Shown piece by piece: positions 8,567 through 17,600 of a stretch of DNA of 64,000 bases; within the stretch, counting starts at the first letter, position 1; the number at the start of each line of letters is the position of its first letter. Both the position numbers and the translations under genes were made by a program. Under the pieces are notes generated by a model. The model did not search any database and had not been told where the DNA came from. It was given only the letters and a program-made list of their open reading frames with translations. This DNA is from Caulobacter segnis (GTDB lineage: Bacteria; Pseudomonadota; Alphaproteobacteria; Caulobacterales; Caulobacteraceae), in assembly GCF_019931575.1 (NCBI RefSeq), contig NZ_CP082923.1, forward strand, positions 682,001 through 746,000, in the 5' to 3' direction.

Positions 8567-8998
8567 ATGTTTGCGTACCAGCAGCTGTTATTCTGGCTCA
8601 ATTGGCTGCTGCTTGCCGCGGTCTGCGTTGGCGCGTGGCGATGGGGCGGGCGGGCCGAGCGCAGTTGCGCGATGCTGGTGTTGGCGGCCTTCACCATCGT
8701 CGTCCTCGTGAACCTCGTCCACGGCGGCAAGTTCGTTCAAGGCCTCTATCTCGCGCTGGACGGCTTGCTGGCGCTGGGCTTGCTGCTGCTGGCGCTCCGA
8801 CACGCCACGCGCTGGCTAGGCGTCGCCGTGCTGCTGCAGGCGGTGCAGTTCAGCCTTCACGCCTACTACATAGTGGTCGGTAGGCGGTATGACGGCCTCT
8901 ACGTTCTGGTGAACAACCTGGTCACGATGGGCGTGCTGATCTGCGTGCTGGCCGGCGTGATCCTGGCTAAGTGCAAGCGCCGAGCGTTCGGAAAATAA
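8567..8998 (+). CDS. Four-helix integral membrane protein, unknown function
   Basis: 143 residues. Four hydrophobic helices are visible at about 7-24, 33-52, 60-80 (ALDGLLALGLLLLALRHA) and 112-132, with a shorter hydrophobic stretch near 84-100 (WLGVAVLLQAVQFSLHA); the basic end KCKRRAFGK should be cytoplasmic. No catalytic motif is apparent. The hydrophobic segment starts at the very N-terminus, so the ATG at 8567 is favoured although its ribosome-binding site is inside a strong hairpin. It ends 135 nt before serC; that gap carries the serC leader. Confidence 0.72.
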   Translation: MFAYQQLLFWLNWLLLAAVCVGAWRWGGRAERSCAMLVLAAFTIVVLVNLVHGGKFVQGLYLALDGLLALGLLLLALRHATRWLGVAVLLQAVQFSLHAYYIVVGRRYDGLYVLVNNLVTMGVLICVLAGVILAKCKRRAFGK

Positions 8999-9133
8999 TT
9001 GCCGCAGCCGGACGATCGGTCGCGGCTTTCGCAAAATCTCTCCTTGCCTTTTGCCCGCGAACAGGGTTTCTCGCCGGCGGGCCACGCCCTCCCAACGGGG
9101 CGCAGTCCATCTGTAAGGATGGGAGACATCGCT
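8999..9133 (+). promoter_or_regulatory. Structured leader of serC (probable alphaproteobacterial serC RNA motif)
   Basis: This gap holds no gene. Its 3' end can fold two mutually exclusive ways: CCATC (9107-9111) with GATGG (9118-9122), or CTCCCA (9089-9094) with TGGGAG (9120-9125). The second buries the GGGAG Shine-Dalgarno (9121-9125) of serC. A serC leader motif whose last stem overlaps the serC ribosome-binding site is established in alphaproteobacteria upstream of serC-serA; the position and architecture here match that description. A covariance-model search was not possible. Confidence 0.6.
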
Positions 9134-10309
9134 ATGACCACGACCCTCGCCAAGCCGGCGATCCGCCCGGCTCGTCCCGAGTTCTCTTCCGGCCCCTGCG
9201 CCAAGCGCCCCGGCTGGACCCCCGAAAATCTCCGGAATGCCGTCCTCGGCCGCTCGCACCGCAGCAAGCTGGGCAAGGCGCGCCTGAAGGCCGCCATCGA
9301 CCAGACGCGCGAAGTGCTGGAAGTTCCGGCCGACTTCCTGATCGGCATCGTCGCCGGTTCGGACACCGGCGCCGTCGAGATGGCCATGTGGTCGATGCTC
9401 GGCGCCCGCCCCGTGCAACTGCTGGCCTTCGAGTCCTTCGGCAAGGACTGGGTCACGGACGTCACCAAGCAACTGAAGCTGCCCGACGTCGAGGTGCTGA
9501 GCGCCTCGTACGGCCAGCTGCCCGACACGTCCAAGGTCGATCCGGCCAAGGACCTGGTCTTCACCTGGAACGGCACCACCTCGGGCGTGCGCGTCCCGAA
9601 CGCCGACTTCATCTCGGCCGACCGTGAAGGCATCACCATCTGCGACGCCACCAGCGCCGCCTTCGCTCAGGAGCTGGACTGGGACAAGCTGGATGTCGTG
9701 ACCTTCTCCTGGCAGAAGGCCCTCGGCGGCGAAGGCGCTCACGGGATCCTGATCCTGTCGCCGCGCGCTGTGGCCCGCCTAGAAAGCTACACGCCGGCCT
9801 GGCCGATGCCGAAGCTGTTCCGCATGACCAAGGCCGGCAAGATCGCCGCCGACATCTTCGAGGGCGCGACGATCAACACGCCGTCGATGCTGTGCGTCGA
9901 GGACGCGCTGGACGCCCTGAAGTGGGCCGCCTCGATCGGCGGTCTGGAAGCCATGCAGGGCCGCGCCGACCAGAACCTGGCCGTGCTGGCCGATTGGGTC
10001 GCCAAGACCCCGTGGGTGGACTTCCTGGCGGCGACGCCGGAAATCCGCTCCAACACCTCGGTGTGCCTGAAGGTCGTCGACCCGAAGATCACGGCCCTGC
10101 CGGAAGACGCTCAAGCCGACTTCGCCAAGAAGCTGGCCAGCCTGCTCGAGAAGGAGGGGGCGGCCCTCGACATCGGCGGCTATCGCGACGCCCCGGCCGG
10201 CCTGCGCATCTGGTGCGGCGCCACGGTGGAAGCCTCGGACCTCGAGGCCCTGACCCCGTGGCTCGACTGGGCCTTCGCCACCGTCTCGGCCGAACTGGCC
10301 GCCGCGTAA
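9134..10309 (+). CDS. serC: Phosphoserine aminotransferase
   Basis: 391 residues from ATG 9134 ([20 protein letters not shown]). It converts 3-phosphohydroxypyruvate and glutamate to phosphoserine and 2-oxoglutarate with PLP. Seen: an N-terminal [12 protein letters not shown], the cofactor Lys context [13 protein letters not shown], and [14 protein letters not shown]. Overall it resembles the longer, Methanosarcina-type SerC found in alphaproteobacteria rather than the E. coli type. GGGAG at 9121-9125 is 8 nt from the start. The downstream serA completes the first two steps of serine synthesis. Regulation is probably through the leader at 8999-9133. Confidence 0.93.
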   Translation: MTTTLAKPAIRPARPEFSSGPCAKRPGWTPENLRNAVLGRSHRSKLGKARLKAAIDQTREVLEVPADFLIGIVAGSDTGAVEMAMWSMLGARPVQLLAFESFGKDWVTDVTKQLKLPDVEVLSASYGQLPDTSKVDPAKDLVFTWNGTTSGVRVPNADFISADREGITICDATSAAFAQELDWDKLDVVTFSWQKALGGEGAHGILILSPRAVARLESYTPAWPMPKLFRMTKAGKIAADIFEGATINTPSMLCVEDALDALKWAASIGGLEAMQGRADQNLAVLADWVAKTPWVDFLAATPEIRSNTSVCLKVVDPKITALPEDAQADFAKKLASLLEKEGAALDIGGYRDAPAGLRIWCGATVEASDLEALTPWLDWAFATVSAELAAA

Positions 10310-10318
10310 CTCGCGCTC

Positions 10319-10340
10319 TCCCTCCCCCTCGGGGGAGGGA
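10319..10340. repeat. Short perfect inverted repeat between serC and serA
   Basis: A 10-bp arm (10319-10328) and its exact complement (10331-10340) form a GC-rich hairpin of CCTCCCCC/GGGGGAGG character. There is no T-run, so it is not a convincing terminator. The sequence looks like the tip of the larger palindromic units at 12.0, 18.8 and 22.8 kb and may be a degraded member. Confidence 0.5.
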
Positions 10341-10422
10341 CCAGCGGCCCAGCCGCTCCAGCACACACCCCAATTCCGTCCTTACCGGCGCAGCCGGAAG
10401 GCCCGAAAATCAGAGAGCTCCC

Positions 10423-12003
10423 ATGACCGCTCCTCGCGTCCTCATCGCCGACAAACTGAGCCCCGCCGCCGTCGACATCTTCAAGAACCGCGGCGTCGCC
10501 TTCGACATCAAGACCGGCCTCTCCAAGGACGAGCTGATCGCCGTGATCGGCGACTATGATGGGGTCGCCATCCGTTCGGGCGCCAAGCTGGACAAGGACG
10601 TGATCGCCGCCGCCCACAAGCTGCGCGTCATCGCCCGCGCCGGCATCGGCGTCGACAACGTCGACATCCCGGCCGCCACGGCCAAGGGCATCGTCGTGAT
10701 GAACACGCCCTTCGGCAACTCGATCACCACGGCCGAGCACGCCATCGCCATGATGTTCGCCCTGGCCCGCCAGATCCCCGCCGCCGACGTCTCGACCCAG
10801 GCCGGCAAGTGGGAGAAGAACCGCTTCATGGGCGTGGAGCTCTACGCCAAGACCCTGGGCCTGATCGGCGCCGGCAACATCGGCGGCATCGTCGCCGACC
10901 GGGCTCTGGGCCTGAAGATGAAGGTCGTGGCCTACGACCCCTTCCTGTCGCCGGAACGCGCCGTCGAGATCGGCGTCGAGAAGGTCGAGCTGGAAGACCT
11001 GCTGGCCCGCGCCGACGTCATCACCCTGCATACCCCGCTGACCGACAAGACCCGCAACATCCTGTCGGCCGAGAACCTGGCCAAGACCAAGAAGGGCGTG
11101 CTGATCGTCAACTGCGCCCGCGGCGGTCTGGTCGATGAAGCCGCCCTGCGCAAGCTGCTGGACGAGGGCCATGTCGGCGGCGCGGCCTTCGACGTGTTCG
11201 TCACCGAGCCGGCCAAGGAAAACCCGCTGTTCGGCTCGGACAAGGTCGTGGCCACCCCGCACCTGGGCGCCAGCACCAGCGAAGCCCAGGAGAACGTCGC
11301 CCTTCAGGTCGCCGAGCAGGTTTCGGACTATCTGCTGACCGGCGCGGTCACCAACGCCCTGAACAGCCCGTCGATCACGGCGGAAGAAGCCCCCAAGCTG
11401 AAGCCGTTCGTGGCCCTGGCCGAGAAGATCGGCGCCCTGGCCGGCCAGATGGTCGACTTCGGCATCAAGGCGATCGACATCGCCTACGAGGGCGAGGTGT
11501 CGAACCTCAACGTCAAGCCGATGACCTCGGCCGCCCTCGCCGGCGTGCTGAAGCCGATGCTGGCCGAGATCAACATGGTCTCCGCGCCGGCCGTGGCCAA
11601 GGAACGGGGCGTCACCGTCTCGGAAAGCCGCCAGGAAGTCAGCCCCACCTATGACAGCCTGATGCGCGTGACCATCACCACCGAGAAGGGCAAGCGCGCC
11701 TTCGCCGGCACGGTGATCGCCGGCGCCCCGCGCATCGTCGAGGTCAAGGGCATGGAGTTGGACGCGGGCTTCTCGACGGCCATGCTGTACATCAACAACC
11801 TGGACAAGCCGGGCTTCATCGGCGCGTTGGGCATGCTGCTGGGCGAGGCGGGCGTTAACATCGCCACCTTCAACCTGGGCCGCCTGGCCGCCGACGAGGA
11901 CGCCATCGCCCTGGTCGGTGTCGACCAGGCGCCGAGCCCCGAACTGCTGGCCAAGATCCAGGCCCTGCCGCACGTGAAGGAAGCGCGCGCGCTGACGTTC
12001 TGA
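10423..12003 (+). CDS. serA: D-3-phosphoglycerate dehydrogenase, long form
   Basis: 526 residues from ATG 10423 (MTAPRVLIADKLSP), with GAGAG a few nt upstream; the much longer open frame from 9892 is an artefact of overlap with serC. It oxidises 3-phosphoglycerate to phosphohydroxypyruvate. Domains: substrate-binding N-terminus, NAD-binding Rossmann core (GLIGAGNIGGIVADRA), catalytic Arg in NCARGGLVDE, His in TPHLGAST, an intervening regulatory domain (about 310-450) and a C-terminal ACT domain (LYINNLDKPGFIGALGMLLGE). The ACT domain implies possible serine feedback, although this long class is not always serine-sensitive. It is 113 nt from serC, with an inverted repeat between them. Confidence 0.95.
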   Translation: MTAPRVLIADKLSPAAVDIFKNRGVAFDIKTGLSKDELIAVIGDYDGVAIRSGAKLDKDVIAAAHKLRVIARAGIGVDNVDIPAATAKGIVVMNTPFGNSITTAEHAIAMMFALARQIPAADVSTQAGKWEKNRFMGVELYAKTLGLIGAGNIGGIVADRALGLKMKVVAYDPFLSPERAVEIGVEKVELEDLLARADVITLHTPLTDKTRNILSAENLAKTKKGVLIVNCARGGLVDEAALRKLLDEGHVGGAAFDVFVTEPAKENPLFGSDKVVATPHLGASTSEAQENVALQVAEQVSDYLLTGAVTNALNSPSITAEEAPKLKPFVALAEKIGALAGQMVDFGIKAIDIAYEGEVSNLNVKPMTSAALAGVLKPMLAEINMVSAPAVAKERGVTVSESRQEVSPTYDSLMRVTITTEKGKRAFAGTVIAGAPRIVEVKGMELDAGFSTAMLYINNLDKPGFIGALGMLLGEAGVNIATFNLGRLAADEDAIALVGVDQAPSPELLAKIQALPHVKEARALTF

Positions 12004-12013
12004 GGAACGTGAT

Positions 12014-12133
12014 CCTTCTCCCCTTGCGGGAGAAGGTGTCATCCGAAGGATGACGGATGAGGGGTTGTACGGTATCGCCGACGCGACCCCTCACCCGGCC
12101 CTTCGGGCCACCCTCTCCCGCATGGGGAGAGGG
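12014..12133. repeat. Intergenic inverted pair of palindromic units (REP/BIME-like)
   Basis: Two units face each other. The left has stem 12014-12022/12028-12036 (CCTTCTCCC/GGGAGAAGG), a small hairpin TCATCC-GAA-GGATGA (12039-12053) and an arm CGGATGAGGGG (12054-12064). The right has arm CCCCTCACCCG (12087-12097), hairpin GGCCC-TTC-GGGCC and stem 12111-12119/12125-12133. The two arms pair with one mismatch. The general plan (C-rich arm, short hairpin, CTCCC/GGGAG stem) matches the units found inside imuB and dnaE2. It could also stop serA transcription. Similar intergenic repeats are known in Caulobacter. Confidence 0.75.
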
Positions 12134-12148
12134 AAGCGAAAGGCCCTC

Positions 12149-12523
12149 ATGTCCCTGCTCGTTCCCCGCAAGATCAGCTGGCCGGGCCTGCTGGTCTTCA
12201 TCGCCGCCTCGATCTTCACCCTCTACGCGGCGCTGGCGCCCGGTGACGACACCGCCGGCCTGATCCCGTGGGACAAGGCCAAGCACTTCATCGTCTTCTA
12301 CGGCCTGACCTTCCTGGCGACGCTGGCCTTGCCCAAGAGCCGGTTCTGGAAGATCGGCGTGGTGCTGCTGGCGTTCGGGATCGGCATCGAGATCCTGCAG
12401 GGCCTGCCGATCGTCGGCCGCGACGCCGACATCTTCGACATCGTGGCGGACGGCCTGGGCGTGGGCTTCTTCTTCGGCCCGATGGTGGTGCGCGACTGGC
12501 TGGACGGCGTCGCGCGCCGCTAG
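12149..12523 (+). CDS. VanZ-like membrane protein
   Basis: 124 residues from ATG 12149, with AAAGG 6 nt upstream; a longer frame from 12050 runs through the repeat element and is unlikely to be translated. Hydrophobic helices lie at about 11-27, 45-62 and 66-85, and the VanZ-family landmarks WDKAKHFIVFYGL, GIEILQ and RDADIFDIVADGLG are present. VanZ proteins contribute to teicoplanin resistance in enterococci, but most proteobacterial members are of unknown function. It is convergent with the gene at 12531, 7 nt apart. Confidence 0.82.
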   Translation: MSLLVPRKISWPGLLVFIAASIFTLYAALAPGDDTAGLIPWDKAKHFIVFYGLTFLATLALPKSRFWKIGVVLLAFGIGIEILQGLPIVGRDADIFDIVADGLGVGFFFGPMVVRDWLDGVARR

Positions 12524-12530
12524 CCCGGCG

Positions 12531-13271
12531 CTAGACGTATTGCAGGTGCTGGGGCCGGAAATAGAACAGCCACTCCAGCTTCAGCACGTTCTGTAGCTCG
12601 CGAAAGCTGGGCGGCTCGTAGCGCGAGACCACGTGCAGCGGCACGCCCCGGATCTTCAGGACCTCGACCAGCAGCACCAGAGAGGTGTCGACCGAGGCGA
12701 TCCGCGCGGCCCGCTCGATCACCGTGCTCCAGTCGACCAGGCTGTAGCCCTCGACGAACCGCAGGCGGACTTCCTTCTCGGGCGCCTTGTGCGGGAAGGG
12801 CAGGGTCTTGCTGCTGCACGTCTCGTTGATCAGGCAGTAGGGGACGCCGTCGTCCAGGCCCAGCTCGCGGAACAGGCGCTCTTCCTTTTCGCGATCGCGC
12901 TTCAGCTCGACATGGTCGGCCCAGTCGTCCATCGGCACGTCGGCGACCTGGTACTTCAGGTCCATCGTCTGCTCGGGGGCGTAACGCCAACTGAAGAACA
13001 GCGACAGATAGGTGTAGTTCGGCCCCTCGATCGGGCTCATCGCGATCTTGTCGCTCAGGAACATCACCTCGTCGCGGAAGTCGAAGTCCTGGGTGTCGAG
13101 TATGGGCGTCTCGACATTGGGGGGCATGACCAGCGTGTCGTAGACCCAGCTGTGCTTCTGGAGCACCGGCATGATCACGCGACGGCCGGTCGCGGCATAG
13201 GTCTTGACGATCTTCTGGATGAAGAACAGGTCGCCGACCATGCCGGGCTGAAAGATGATGACCGGCTTCAT
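12531..13271 (-). CDS. Unknown protein, possibly GT-B / glycosyltransferase-9-like
   Basis: 246 residues. The N-terminus IIFQPGMVGDLFFIQKIVKTY resembles the glycine-containing first strand and loop of heptosyltransferase-like GT-B proteins, and the C-terminal VDWSTVIERAARIASVDTSLVLLVEVLKIRG resembles their acceptor/donor half. However, it is shorter than typical family-9 enzymes and lacks a clear donor-binding signature. There are no membrane segments and no signal peptide. It could modify a surface glycan, but that is only inference from fold-like sequence. It lies downstream of the crotonase gene on the same strand with a 50-nt gap. Confidence 0.6.
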   Translation of the reverse strand: MKPVIIFQPGMVGDLFFIQKIVKTYAATGRRVIMPVLQKHSWVYDTLVMPPNVETPILDTQDFDFRDEVMFLSDKIAMSPIEGPNYTYLSLFFSWRYAPEQTMDLKYQVADVPMDDWADHVELKRDREKEERLFRELGLDDGVPYCLINETCSSKTLPFPHKAPEKEVRLRFVEGYSLVDWSTVIERAARIASVDTSLVLLVEVLKIRGVPLHVVSRYEPPSFRELQNVLKLEWLFYFRPQHLQYV

Positions 13272-13321
13272 GCCGCTCCGCCGAATCTCTTGAACACGTC
13301 AGTCTTGCACGACTTGGCCGG

Positions 13322-14086
13322 CTAGGCCGAGGTCCCGCCGCGACCCGCGCCATCCCGGAACCGCGCCGCGCCCGCTCGGGCTTCCTGACGCAGGGGCGCG
13401 AGGCCGCCGCGCCCCTCGACCTTGAGCGCCTCGGGGAGGTCGGCGTCCCACTGGGCGAAGGCCGAGGCGCGGTCGGCGCGCAGGCACACCTGCGGGAAGG
13501 CGGCGATCCGCCCAGCCAGTTCGTAAGCCGCCGCCAGGGCCATGCCCCGGGGGACCACCCGGTCGGCCAGGCCCCAGGCATGCGCCTCGGCGGCCCCGAC
13601 CGCCCGGCCGGTCAGGATCATGTCCAGCGCCCGGCCCTGGCCGACGATGCGCGGCAGCCGCACCGTGCCGCCGTCGATCAGCGGCACGCCCCAGCGCCGG
13701 CAGAACACCCCGAAGGTGGCGTCCTCGGCCGCCACCCGCAGGTCGCACCACAGGGCCAGCTCCAGCCCGCCCGCCACGGCGTAGCCCTCGACGGCGGCGA
13801 TCACCGGCTTGGACAGGAGCCGCCGCGTCGGCCCCATCGGGCCCTCGCCCTCGGGCTCGTAGCGCTCACCCTCGCCCGAGGCCGCCACGGCCAGGTCGAA
13901 ACCGGCGCAGAAGGTCCCGCCGCGCCCGGTCAGTATGGCCACGGCCGCCGTCTCGTCGGCTTCGAAGGCGTCGAACGCCGCCCGCAAGGCGACGGCGGTC
14001 GCTGGATCGACGGCGTTGCGCTTGTCCGGCCGATTGATCGCGACGGTCCAGACAGAGCCGTCCTTCGTCAGGTCCACGGTGGTCAT
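13322..14086 (-). CDS. Enoyl-CoA hydratase/isomerase family protein
   Basis: 254 residues from ATG 14086 (MTTVDLTKDGSVW), with GGGAGAA about 7 nt upstream. Crotonase-fold signatures: NRPDKRNAVD, the first oxyanion-hole strand GGTFCAGFDLA, and VEGYAVAGGLELALWCDLRVAAEDATFG. The segment FCRRWGVPLIDGGTVRLPRIVG corresponds to the catalytic loop; one of the usual catalytic acids appears as Asp, so hydratase versus isomerase activity cannot be told. It lies 21 nt after the DNA glycosylase gene and is probably in one operon with the acyl-CoA carboxylase, which suggests fatty- or branched-acid catabolism. Confidence 0.87.
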   Translation of the reverse strand: MTTVDLTKDGSVWTVAINRPDKRNAVDPATAVALRAAFDAFEADETAAVAILTGRGGTFCAGFDLAVAASGEGERYEPEGEGPMGPTRRLLSKPVIAAVEGYAVAGGLELALWCDLRVAAEDATFGVFCRRWGVPLIDGGTVRLPRIVGQGRALDMILTGRAVGAAEAHAWGLADRVVPRGMALAAAYELAGRIAAFPQVCLRADRASAFAQWDADLPEALKVEGRGGLAPLRQEARAGAARFRDGAGRGGTSA

Positions 14087-14107
14087 GAGGCGTTCTCCCA
14101 ATTCCGT

Positions 14108-14698
14108 TCAGACATTCAGCCCTCTCGGGCCGCTGACGAACGGGTTGCCACGGAGATAGAACCGTAAGGGGCGGTCGGCGTCCTTGGTGATGCCGATCCG
14201 GACGCCCACGCCGATCTCGTCGGGTTCGTGGTCGTCATGCGCCAGCCAGAGCGGGCCTTCCGCGCAAAGATCCAGTCCGTCGGCCCAGGGGCCGATCCGC
14301 AGCGCCTGGGCCAGGCGGCCAGGACCTCGGGCCAGGTCGCGCAGCGTCTCGGTCCCGCGGTTGGCCCGCATCAGCGCGATCCCCTCCAGCGGTTCCAGCG
14401 CCCGGATCAGGACGCCCGCCCCGGTCCCGGCCGCTTCGCTGGATACGTTGAGCATCCAGGAGGTCCCGTAGGCCAGATAGACGTAGGCGTGGCCGGGCTC
14501 GCCGAACATCGAGCGCGTGCGCGGCGTCATGCCCCGGAAGGCATGGCTGGCTGCGTCGCCGACGACATAGGCCTCGGTCTCGACGATCCGGCCGCTGATC
14601 ACGCCCTCGGGCGTCTCGCGCACCACCTGCTTGCCGATCAGGAAGCGGGCGAGGGCGGCCGTGTCGACCGGCAGCTCGGCGCGGGCCAGGGGTGTCAC
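14108..14698 (-). CDS. mpg: 3-methyladenine DNA glycosylase (AAG/MPG family)
   Basis: 196 residues. It excises alkylated purines in base-excision repair. Seen: GRIVETEAYV carrying the catalytic Glu, the DNA-intercalating/recognition region SHAFRGMTPRTRSMF, the AYVYLAYGTSWMLNV core, and GPGRLAQALRI. It starts with GTG at 14698, overlapping the carboxylase stop by 4 nt (GTGA), so translation is coupled to a metabolic gene. The neighbourhood (divergent SOS mutasome) fits DNA repair, whereas the genes on either side of it in its own operon do not. Confidence 0.92.
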   Translation of the reverse strand: MTPLARAELPVDTAALARFLIGKQVVRETPEGVISGRIVETEAYVVGDAASHAFRGMTPRTRSMFGEPGHAYVYLAYGTSWMLNVSSEAAGTGAGVLIRALEPLEGIALMRANRGTETLRDLARGPGRLAQALRIGPWADGLDLCAEGPLWLAHDDHEPDEIGVGVRIGITKDADRPLRFYLRGNPFVSGPRGLNV

Positions 14699-17600
14699 CA
14701 GCTGTCCACCCTGACCGACCAGGGCTTCGACACCCCCACCGCCGCGTCCAGTCCGCCGAGGATCCAGCGTCGCGTGTCGGCCGGGTCGATGACGGCGTCG
14801 ATCTCCAGGGCGGCGGCCATGCTGGTCGCCTTGCCGGCGGCGTACAGCCGGGCGACCAACTGGTCGTAGAGCGCCTTCTGTTTCGTGGGATCGGTCTCGG
14901 CCTCCAGTTCCTTGCGATAGCCCAGCTTGACCGCCCCCTCGAGGCCCATACCGCCGAACTCGCCGGTCGGCCAGGCGGCGATGAAGGCCGGCGCGTGGAA
15001 GCTGCCGCCCGCCATGGCCTGGGCCCCCAGGCCATAGCCCTTGCGGGTCACCACCGTGAACAGCGGCGAGCGCAGCTTGGCCCCGGCGATGAACTGGCGG
15101 CTGACCCGACGGACGGCGGCGGCGTCCTCACTGTCGGGACCGACCATGAAGCCGGGCGTGTCGCACAGGCTCAAGACCGGCAGAGCGAAGGCGTCGCACA
15201 GCTGCAGGAACCGCGCGGCCTTCTCGGCCCCCTCGCAGTCGATGGCTCCGCCCAGGTGGCGCGGGTCGTTGGCGATCAGGCCCATCGGCCGGCCCTCGAT
15301 CCGGATCAGCCCGGTGACCATGCCCGCCGCGAAGCCGCCGCGCAGCTCCAGGAACGTGCCCTCGTCGATTAGGCCGACGATCAGGGCCCGGACGTCGTAG
15401 ACCCGCAGGCGGTTCTCCGGGATCGCGCCCCGCAGCCGCCGCTGATCCGGCGCGGTCCAGGTCGGCAACGCCCCCTGGAAGTAGGACAGGGCCTGCTTGG
15501 CCAGCCGCGTGGCGTGGGCTTCGTCATCCGCGAGAATGTCGATGACCCCATTGGCCCACTGGTGCGCCGAGGGGCCGATCTGCTCGGGCCGGAAGACGCC
15601 CAGCCCGCCGCCCTCGATCATCGCCGGCCCGCCCATGCCCAGGTTGCTGCCCTGGGTGGCGATGATGATCTCCGACAGGCCGGCGATGGCCGCGTTGCCG
15701 GCGAAGCAGCGGCCGGCGACGATGGCGATCTTGGGGACCAGGCCCGACAGCTGGGCGAAGCCGCGGAACGTCGGCACGTCCAGCCCCGCCACCGCCGTGG
15801 TGTCGGTGTCGCCTGGCCGCCCGCCACCACCCTCGGCGAACCAGACGACCGGCAGGCGCTGGTCGGCGATCAAGCTCATCAGCCGGTCGGACTTGCGGTG
15901 GTTCATTGCTCCTTGGGTCCCGGCCAGAACCGTGAAGTCGTAGGCCAGGGCCGCCGTCCGCGCCTTGTCCGGCGGGAAGAGGTCGCCGTTGACCGTGCCG
16001 ATGCCGGTGATCAGTCCGTCGGCCGGGGTGCTGACGATCAGGTCCTCGGTCGAGCGCCGGCGCTTCTGGGCCGCAATGGCCAGGGCGCCGTATTCCAGGA
16101 AGCTGCCGGGGTCGACCAGGTCGTCGATGTTCTCCCGGGCCGTGCGGTGGCCGGTCTTGCGCCGCCTGGCGACGGCGTCGGGGCGGGCCTCGTCCAGAGT
16201 GTAGCGATGGCGGGCGATGACCTCGGCCAGGTCGGGGCGGATCGTGTCGAGATCCTCCGGGGCGGTCTCGACGGTCTCGCCGCCGGCGACCTCCATTGGC
16301 TCGAGGAACACCAGCGGCTGGCCCTCGGCGACGGTGCGGCCGGGCTCGGCGGCGACCCGCAGGACTCGGCCGCCCACCTTGCTATGAACGAGGTGCTCCA
16401 TCTTCATCGCTTCCAGCACCGCCAGGGCCTGGCCAGGACGGACGAGGTCGCCTGCGGCCACGGCGATCGAGCCGACCGTGGCGGCCAGGGGCGCGGCGAT
16501 GGCGATCGCGCCGTCCAGCGTCTCGAAGGACCGTGCATCGCCCTCCGCAGGCAAGGGCAGGTCCGCCACCAGCTCGGCGGCATGGTCCTCGATGAAGCGC
16601 GTGGTCGGCGTCTCGGGCGCGGCCGCCAGGATCGCCCGGACCAGTGGGGCGGTGGTCGCCACGCCGGCGATGGCGAACTCCGCCAGCGCCCGGTCCAGCC
16701 GCGCCGAGGCCTCGGCGTATGTCCGGCCGCGCGCGATCACCTTGGCCAGCAGGCTGTCATAGGCCGCGCCGATGCCCAGTCCCACCGCGCCGGCCGCGTC
16801 GACCCGCACGCCCGGACCGCCCGGCGGGTCCCAGGCGCTGATCGTGCCGATGGAGGGCCTCACCTGGCCTTCGGCGGTCAGGGTCTCGGCGTTGACCCGC
16901 GCCTGGATGGCGACGCCGAAGGCGGGCGGGGCGGCGGCCAGGTCCAGCGGCTTGCCCGCCGCCAAGTCGAACTGCAGCCGCACCAGGTCCAGGCCCGTGA
17001 CCTCCTCGGTGACCGTGTGTTCGACCTGCAGGCGCGGATTGACCTCCAGGAAGAAGGCCGCTCCGCTATCAGCGTCGATCAGGAACTCGACCGTGGCCAG
17101 GCCCCGGTAGCCGGCGCACAGCGCCTCGGCATATCGCCAGAGTTCGGCTCGAAGCGGTGCGTCCAGGATGGCCGGGGCGATCTCGACCAGCTTCTGGTTC
17201 CGCCGTTGCAGCGAGCAGTCGCGGTCGCCGATCGCCAGCACGCGGGTCCCGTCGCCGGCGACCTGCACCTCGACATGCCGGGCGCGCTCGATCCGCTTCT
17301 CGGCATAGAGCCCGCCGTCGCCGAACGCCGCCATGGCCTCGCGTTCGCAAGCCGCGTAGGCCGCGTCCAGTTCGCCGGGGTCCAGCACCGCCCGCAGGCC
17401 GCGCCCGCCGCCGCCGGCCCGCGCCTTCAGCATGATCGCGCCGTGCTCGGCCTGGAAGGCCCGCGCGCCCTCCGGCGAGATCGCGCCCGTCCCGGGGATC
17501 AGCGGAACGCCGCGCTCGGCGGCCAGCGCCCGGGCGGCGGCCTTGTCGCCGAAGGTCTCCAGGTGCTCGGGCGAGGGGCCCACGAAGATGATCCCCGCCT

